A stretch of DNA of 13,044 bases, taken from Dunaliella salina. Its lineage: Eukaryota; Chlorophyta; Chlorophyceae; Chlamydomonadales; Dunaliellaceae. Made by a program: the position numbers and the translations under genes. Below, piece by piece: positions 6,470 through 13,044 of the stretch. Where the stretch lies: contig MU070084.1 in the NCBI GenBank assembly GCA_002284615.2, forward strand, positions 1 through 13,044, written 5' to 3'. Position 1 is the stretch's first letter, and every line of letters starts with the position of its first letter. Below the pieces are notes generated by a model. That model made no database searches. It saw nothing but the letters and a program-made list of their open reading frames with translations, and was not told the origin of the DNA.

Positions 6470-6750
6470 CGAAAAAGAAAAGGAAACAGCGCAGGCAGTG
6501 AAAACACTCCCCACATCAATTAAGGAAAAAGGGTCCCTAGGGGCGAGGCACCGTGTGTCCCCTTCATCAAGAGAAACAAAAGAAAGAAGTCAGTGAGGGT
6601 CAGGAGGATTACTTGCAGTAGCCCGCGCCTGAACATGCTGATAAGAGTCAAAAGGAGTCTTCTCGAGGGCTCGTCTTGTGCTAGGAAGTTTGTAAGCATA
6701 CTGGACAGAATGAGCATGAAGCTTCCGAGCAAGCTTATTTTAGAGAGGCG
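6470..6750 (-). pseudogene. C-terminus and 3' end of the endonuclease-like element, inverted copy
   Basis: On the minus strand 6736-6590 encodes KLARKLHAHSVQYAYKLPST, continues RRALEKT, and ends ASNPPDPH with a TGA. This is the same last part of the protein as 5283-5426, one codon longer. It then runs through the conserved TTTTTCCTTAATTGATGTGG and ACTGCCTGCG core to a pyrimidine tail ending near 6470. The coding part is open, so the copy is fairly young. Upstream of 6736 similarity fades quickly, so this is a strongly 5'-truncated insertion. With 5283-5545 it forms an inverted repeat of about 270 bp, separated by about 925 bp. Confidence 0.85.
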
Positions 6751-7612
6751 TAATAGCTAACATGCAAGATCTTTTCCTGCCAGTGAACATGAAAAAACCC
6801 GACTCTCTTCATGCCATTGACTGTCGGAACAGCTTGCACTTCAGATCTTTTCCTCCTTCAGCCAGACCAGAAAACAAAAGTAAGACTTGCACAGTCTGTG
6901 CAAGCAAGAAAGAAAGTTCACGCTGGGCACAGCCAGCGTTCATCAAGAAAGACCTAACAGCCAGCACTGGGATTGCGAGAATGAGCCACACCAGTTCAGG
7001 CCAAGAGAAAGAGAGCACACAGAAGTGTACTCCAGCAGTTGGTTTCCACCTAGGACACCCATCACACTGCTGTCGAGAAGCCCTATCTAGCAAACTCGAG
7101 ACCCGCCCCTTAGCCTCAGAAAAAGCTACACAAAGACTGCAAAACAAAATCGCATGAATCAGCGAAGGGTCTCCAAGTATCGAGCTACAGAGAGGCTTAG
7201 TCCCAAAAATCTGCAACCCTTTAAATGAGTACAGGTATGTGCGGCCACCCTGTCTGCAGCCTTGCCACCACTCATCAGCCCTTTCCCCTGAGCTGGTTAA
7301 ACTGTTGTCACACCTCAGCTCAGCACGGCCCCCCTCCCTCCCCCTCCTTTCATTCTTTCTTTCAACTGTGATGGTGTCTCCGCTTGTTGGCAGCCAGATC
7401 TTGCAGAGGTGTATTCCCATGCTGGGATGGTTGTTTGTGGTGAAATTTCGAGGCACGATACACTTGTAAGATTGCGTTCATCGCTCCATAGGGGGAGCTG
7501 GCAAGGGAGGGCCAGCAACAACACCACCCGGACTTGCATTGTTCCATCCTGGATCCAGGGGCCTGGCAATCACCATAGTATCGTAAGCCTGCCCTCTGCC
7601 CGCATCCTGAGG
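6751..7612. other. No recognised gene; long open frame on the minus strand
   Basis: The minus strand is open from 7456 to 6809 (215 codons from ATG) and the plus strand from 6762 to 7157. Neither matches a family that I know. The minus-strand reading has a hydrophobic stretch (WLILAIPVLAVRSFLM) and several Cys residues but no recognisable domain. Mutually overlapping frames of this length can arise by chance. C-rich runs (7328-7348) lie within. I do not call a gene; an unrecognised exon remains possible. Confidence 0.3.
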
Positions 7613-8833
<1,221 letters not shown>

Positions 8834-8887
8834 TGCTAGACTACTAATGTTCTTGCGGGTTGCTAAACTACTAATGTTCTTGCGGGT
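8834..8887. repeat. 27-bp tandem duplication
   Basis: Units 8834-8860 and 8861-8887 both read TGCTARACTACTAATG followed by TTCTTGCGGGT and differ at a single base (G at 8838, A at 8865). The near identity points to a recent duplication. The unit is divisible by three, so any frame through it would be kept. Confidence 0.9.
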
Positions 8888-9271
8888 GCGTGATGAGCCC
8901 ATTTCTGCACGCTTCTCTGCACCAAATCGCTCAACATCCTATGGTTGTGCCATGCAATGCGCGCTCAGATCATGGTCCCGCAACAAAGGACTTGTGACAA
9001 TCGCTTTTGCTGCGCATAATTCGCTCCTCAGGTTGCTCCTAGCCACAAAGAAGGAGCGTCAATCACTGAGAGCACGTTCCCTCTCCTCCGCACCTTGCTA
9101 ACGAGTTGTAAGGCAGCATTGTTGCCCATGGACCTGGGTGTGTAGGTGATGCATAAGAAAGAAACTTGAATTGGGATATTCAACACGTGAACTTTGTGTT
9201 GGGTAAGATTACTGGGTAACAGCTTATTTCCTCATACAACACGCATGCCTTTTGTTCCATGAGGAGAGGAA
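8888..9271. other. No gene recognised
   Basis: An 84-codon plus-strand reading (8847-9101) begins within the 27-bp repeat and shows no domain. The rest up to the G tract has only short frames and A/T-rich patches. I do not call a feature. Confidence 0.4.
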
Positions 9272-9287
9272 GGGGGGGGGGGGNGGG
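9272..9287. repeat. Poly-G tract with ambiguous base
   Basis: A run of 12 Gs is followed by an N (9284) and three more Gs. The N within a homopolymer is a sequencing or consensus uncertainty; the true run length is unknown. Confidence 0.9.
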
Positions 9288-10970
9288 TTTACGATAGAAC
9301 AAGGCGGCCCATGTTGCAAGAATCACAGGTTGCACAAAAGCTTTGACCAGCAAGTAATAATCTGGTCATTCAAATCCACGCCCAATTGGATCAGCACTGC
9401 TCAGAAATGCAACTAACCTGTTGCACGTTGCTCCTTGCCTTTTTTGGTGCTGTTCTTTTTCTAAAGGGATTAGCGTGTCAACTCCTTTGGCCAGTGGGCA
9501 GATTAAGCGCTGCAGACAGGAAATGATGTAAAGTAAGGTAAGCAAAAATCTTACAGATCCAAAAATCCAAGAGCAAAAGTGGTGAGCACTGAAGAATTTC
9601 ACAGAGACAAGCCTGCAAAATGGCGATGCCTTCTTTATTGCAAAGCATGAACCTTAGAGAGCAGCTCGCTTTCAGAGGGGGGTACCATAGCGATGCTAAG
9701 GATGTTGCGATGAAATAAATTATTGAGGGTCTCGCAATGTGGATCATCTTTAGAAATTACTTTTTTCAAGGCCACGTAAAAGATACAGGTTTATATTGAG
9801 CAAATAACGGCGCCCCAAAATGCAACCTCATGCTGTGAAGAGGCAGAGAACCCGTGACAGAGTGTGGCTGATGCCATTGCCAGGCCACCTCCGCCCCCTC
9901 CCAGGCCTGTAAGCACAGGAGGTGAAGGCGAGGGAGTGCAGTCTTCCTGGAAATGAGTAGAGACGAAGAGCCAGCACATTAGACACAAAAACGCAGAAGT
10001 TCGCAAATTTTGAGCTTTCCTGGATGGCCTTGTATAACCTTAAAGATCATAAATAAGTTAATGAATTTTTTGGCACCTCGTAATAAACTAGTGTCGTAAT
10101 ACATTAGCGTCGCTACGGTAACCGCTGTTGCAGTCTCCCCCAAATTTTTTTGGGCCTGCTGGGGCCATCTTTCACTCGAAAATTTTTTTGTATTTGAAAG
10201 CCCTTATGTCAACACCCTGCATATTCAAAAATAGGAAAGGAGGTCAGAATTCAACCTTGTTGGCACCCCCTGTGCTGAAATTTCTCTAAAGGACACGGCT
10301 GAATTTTTGTACCTCGCCAGTCACTGAGCCTTTTCACCCCATTTTTCTTGGAATGATATTCTTTTGACACAAGGACTTCAAATCACCAAAAATTGTCCAA
10401 TATGGATCAGTAGATGGTCAGGGATGAAGATTTGGTGGTGAAAACTAGGGTTTGCGCCGTGGTTGATAAGGCATGCGCCTTGTATCTGGCACCCCTGGAA
10501 TTCCTGTGTTAGAGGAAGCTCGTGAAACAGGCTACCATAGGAACCTAAGTTTGTATGGTGCCAGTCCCGGGTGAGCTATGCTGGGAGCATGCCAAAAACA
10601 GGTAATTTCAAGCCCCAGATAATCCCCTCTGGTATTCATCCAGACCTTGATCTGGCCATTTCTCAGGAAAGCATGGGTGTTCCATGACCAAAAGTTGTAG
10701 GACCTGCCCTTAATGTTGCTTTGAGCTGACAAACTTTGGTCCTGGAACTATCATACATTTTTGAGCTATAGCCTCTTGAAGTCCCACACAATGGTTACCC
10801 CCCTCTGGCTCTCTCTGCTGAAATTTGAAATTGGAAAATTTGGCTCCTTCCTGCGCGTGAAAAACTTGTAGGCAAACATTGTCACAATGGCCCAATTCAG
10901 CTCGTTTTGTGCTTGCAGTTCCGTATATTTTGACTTCCAATACCCCTCCCACTCCCTGCCACTGATGCTA
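9288..10970. other. Intergenic sequence, no gene recognised
   Basis: There is no recognisable protein motif, tRNA or other RNA gene in about 1.7 kb. Poly-T/poly-A runs occur at 10145-10152 and 10181-10188. CCCAAATTTTTTTGGG (10140-10155) is a small foldback. The right end (about 10766-10970) is open on the minus strand together with the next block. Confidence 0.4.
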
Positions 10971-11002
10971 CTGCTGCTGCTGCTGCTGCTGCTCTTCTTC
11001 TT
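10971..11002. repeat. (CTG)n followed by (CTT)n
   Basis: CTG is repeated about 7.7 times (10971-10993), followed by CTTCTTCTT. On the minus strand this gives a Ser or Ala run, and on the plus strand a Leu run, depending on the frame. It lies within a minus-strand open reading of 144 codons (11200-10766) whose part downstream of the Ser run, GREWEGYWKSKYTELQAQNE, looks protein-like but matches no family known to me. Confidence 0.85.
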
Positions 11003-11562
11003 GCTCCTGCCATGGCTAGCTGGAACCAACCCTCCAGTGCCAGGTCCTGCATGCGCCGGGTCAGCGCGTGCATGCGTGATGGCATTGGGCCATAAGGTCT
11101 CCTCTCCACTTATCCTCAGCTGCTGCGGACTTGGTAATTCCAGAGCCAGGAACTCCCAAGGAAAGTTGCCTGGTGTGGGTGGCATTTTTGTGAAACACAC
11201 GCTTGCACAGCCTCACCAACCAATCAGCACCCCAGGCTGAGCCAGTGGATCGTGATCCCTCTCAAAAGCCTCTTTCCTGATGTGGCATGGTATAACTTTG
11301 CTTCACTATTCATGGCCTTGAAATTGCTGGAGGGGGGCGGTGGGAGATGTTTGTATGCTTCAAGCGTGCCATTGATTCATGCATCGGCGGCAAGCCCCAA
11401 ACTGGAGAAATGCCTTCCTTAATGTGAAAAACCCAAGAATACGATGAGGGGAGGAGATGACAAGAAGCATGAGCTCTTCCTCCTGGGTATTCCAGCAATG
11501 AGTTCTTCAAATTAACCTCAAGAGGACCAATCTATTGCTCGCAAGGCCGCAAGCGGGCTGCT
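11003..11562. other. Intergenic sequence, possible unrecognised minus-strand exon at its left edge
   Basis: Both strands are open over 10887-11200, which argues against easy gene calling. CCAATCAGC (11219-11227) resembles a CCAAT box and TATAACTT (11291-11298) a TATA element, but neither is followed by a supported gene. G- and C-rich short runs occur at 11330-11343. Confidence 0.3.
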
Positions 11563-11966
11563 GGCTATGACAGCCTGGCAGAGGTCACGGACCAAAATGA
11601 TGGCCTGGCAATCACTGTCCAAGGCAATGGCTCAGGAGAAGGCACGGCTCAAAATGATGGCTTGGCAGTCTTGGTGCAAAACGATGAGCTAGCAAGGCGC
11701 TCAAAATGATGGTTTGACAGAAATCATGGTGCCAAACTTCGGCCGGGCGATCAGGGTGCAAGATGGTGGCCTGGTAAAACCCCCAATGCAAAATGTTGGC
11801 GTGCCCACAGCAGAGCAAAAAGATGGCCTGAGCTGAAATTTCCAATCCAGGGCAACATGGTGGTCTGGCAGAGGTTTTGGTGCAGAAAAAAGGGGCTTGG
11901 CAAAAACCATGCTGCAAATTGATGACCTGGCATGGCGCAAGGTGATGGCCTGGCAAAAATGGTACA
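11563..11966. repeat. Degenerate minisatellite, period about 27 bp, 13-14 copies
   Basis: The consensus is close to CAAAATGATGGCCTGGCA followed by 8-9 variable bases ending GTG. Recognisable units begin at 11593, 11620, 11650 and then every 23-35 bp up to about 11940, and a weaker unit (GACAGCCTGGCAGAGGTCA) precedes them. The first half of the unit is better conserved than the second. Most units are close to 27 or 30 bp, so the minus strand stays open over long distances with a repeating peptide of about 9-10 residues (cores like PGHHLAPCQ). That openness follows from the repeat and I do not take it as a gene. Confidence 0.8.
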
Positions 11967-12081
11967 AAGCAGACAGAAATTGTGCATGGCCATCAAGCTT
12001 TCTTGGATTGATTCCAGGAAATCCGGAAAATTAGCCGCCACCATGGTCAATGCCCTTGTTTTCAGAGCTGCTGCCATTGTA

Positions 12082-12145
12082 AATGAATGAATGAATGAAT
12101 GAATGAATGAATGAATGAATGAATGAATAAATGAATAAATAAATT
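12082..12145. repeat. (AATG)n tetranucleotide microsatellite
   Basis: There are eleven perfect AATG units at 12082-12125, then interrupted AATA/AATG units passing into AATTAATTAG by about 12151. Confidence 0.95.
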
Positions 12146-12308
12146 AATTAGTTAATATTAAATGCACCTGGTGGACAAGCACTTTTCAGGTCCAGATAAG
12201 AAGAGAAGCACAAAAATCCCAAAGGTTCAAACACAAACCTTTTAAGCGGTAAATGTTTCTCAAGGAGGGCTATGCGAGCTTGCCTGGCGATGTGTGGAAA
12301 GGAAACCT
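12146..12308. other. Spacer between two tandem repeats
   Basis: This is a short A/T-rich stretch without a recognised feature. It separates the AATG microsatellite from the 21-bp minisatellite. Confidence 0.4.
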
Positions 12309-12396
12309 TGCCTGACCCCAAATGGGCACTGACCCCAAATGGGCACTGCCTGACCCCAAATGGGCACTGCCTGACCCCAAATGGGCACTGCCTGAC
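12309..12396. repeat. 21-bp minisatellite, four copies plus a partial
   Basis: The unit is TGCCTGACCCCAAATGGGCA plus C. Full 21-bp copies are at 12309-12329, 12347-12367 and 12368-12388. The second copy, 12330-12346, lacks GCCT and is 17 bp long. A partial unit follows at 12389-12396. Apart from the deletion the copies are identical, so the array is young. The seven-residue HCLTPNG pattern in one plus-strand frame follows from the unit length. Confidence 0.95.
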
Positions 12397-12959
12397 TCAA
12401 GCTGTTTCTGTAATGTCACCACGCGCACACCTGACAGAAGGTTCGAGAGACCAGCGGTTCTGGATTGTTGAACCAGCTTTGTCTGGGCGGGTTATGGGAT
12501 GTACCCCAGCTGCCTGTCCAGAGAAGGGAGCAAAAAAAAAGAAAGGGAGGAGGCAAGCTCACATTTGCATTTGAAGACTGCACGAAAGAGAGTATCAGCT
12601 GCTCTCAGTTGTGCAATACATAAAAAAGTGCATGTGCGCGCGCACTTGCATACATGCTTATGCACCCATGCACATGAGAATAGCCCTCTCACTCAGGAGT
12701 TGTGTCTGTGCCAAGGTGGAACATAGCTCGGGCGTCTGCTTCTGTAAGTTGCAAGGATCTTGTATGTAAGAAGAGAAGTGAAAACTTCACATGCAAATAT
12801 CTCACCATTCCATCTTTGCCACAAAGAAAAATCCTCCACTAACACAGGGCAATCTGCCTCCGATTGGGCTCCTCTCGAGTAATAGGGCTCAGACGTATTG
12901 CAAGGAGGGTTTGGCAGCCCACAACCGCGCGAAGTACAAGCGGGAATGCGTGTCCCGTG

Positions 12960-12960
<1 letters not shown>
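12397..12960. other. Intergenic sequence, no gene recognised
   Basis: I identify no gene. A purine run with nine As (12532-12540) and a short alternating stretch GTGCGCGCGCAC (12634-12645) are the only local signals. Confidence 0.4.

Positions 12961-13044
<84 letters not shown>
12961..13044. repeat. (TG)n microsatellite running off the window end
   Basis: There is an uninterrupted TG repeat of 84 bp (42 units) to the last base. Its complement is CA, the same class as the tract at 7613-7748 but in opposite orientation on this strand. The end of the array is not in the window. Confidence 0.97.

Larger units (their letters stand above)
1370..6750. mobile_element. Cluster of decayed and nested non-LTR retrotransposons
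   Basis: This block of about 5.4 kb consists mostly of pieces of two retroelement protein families. One is a LINE-type reverse transcriptase with a C-terminal CCHC knuckle (pieces at 1370-1788, 2413-3072, 3456-4934 and 5546-5880). The other is a zinc-knuckle plus endonuclease-like C-terminal domain with its own 3' sequence (pieces at 2296-2402, 3135-3455, 4947-5545, and minus-strand 6188-6325 and 6470-6750). All plus-strand pieces are 5'-truncated or internally deleted, as is usual for LINE copies. Only the copy at 3456-4934 has readable insertion boundaries; the outer limits of the cluster are approximate. Confidence 0.75.

Noticed and set aside
11215..11300. CCAAT box and TATA element pair
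   Set aside because: Short motifs of this kind occur by chance, and no supported gene starts downstream.
11612..12077. Minus-strand readings of 88-114 codons with repeating PGHHLAPCQ-like peptide
   Set aside because: The openness and the repeating peptide follow from the 27-bp minisatellite, and the three frames overlap one another.
12272..12574. Plus-strand reading of 100 codons with HCLTPNG repeats
   Set aside because: It is explained by the 21-bp minisatellite. The flanks show no protein motif, and the 17-bp unit shifts the frame within the array.

Overview
This window is non-viral nuclear eukaryotic DNA. It carries no intact host gene that I can recognise, many dispersed decayed retrotransposon pieces, long (CA)n/(TG)n microsatellites, several minisatellites and scattered single-base Ns. 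There is no sign of a bacterial operon, CRISPR array, rRNA or tRNA. The retroelement protein families (a LINE-type reverse transcriptase, and a separate C-terminal domain with TERHNIASR, VEVKYCEDTRP and KLHAHS motifs) are ones I associate from memory with repeat-rich unicellular green algae of prasinophyte type. That attribution is a weak impression, not a search result.

Layout. 1-1370: no recognisable gene; two related GCATGGG/CCCATGC hairpins, a 21-bp repeat and a CpG-rich patch. 1370-6750: a retrotransposon graveyard. In order it holds (a) a frameshifted, internally deleted reverse transcriptase fragment with a mutated motif A and a local 39-40 bp triplication; (b) a stray copy of a 3'-terminal non-coding sequence; (c) a decayed RT thumb/C-terminal fragment; (d) a zinc-knuckle plus restriction-endonuclease-like domain reading frame, split in two by (e) a younger, 5'-truncated LINE (3456-4934) with a perfect 12-bp target-site duplication; (f) the 3'-terminal sequence of (d); (g) a decayed zinc-knuckle-to-tail remnant of the same LINE family as (e); and (h) two minus-strand remnants of the C-terminus of family (d). 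6750-13044: no recognisable gene; a 136-bp alternating purine-pyrimidine (CA)n tract, a 27-bp tandem duplication, a poly-G tract, a (CTG)n tract, a roughly 27-bp degenerate minisatellite of about 13-14 copies, an (AATG)n tract, a 21-bp minisatellite, and a (TG)n tract that runs off the window end.

Main result. Taking out the LINE at 3456-4934 together with one copy of its duplicated target TCTAATCCTCGT brings the two halves of the endonuclease-like frame together in phase, with no stop between 3135 and 5424. The LINE therefore inserted by target-primed reverse transcription into an older retroelement. Its 3' tail is a TAAATC hexamer array, and the stop codon of its protein lies in the first hexamer. 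The parts do not form a working pathway. They are layers of successive insertion, truncation and decay, with the LINE at 3456-4934 apparently the youngest.
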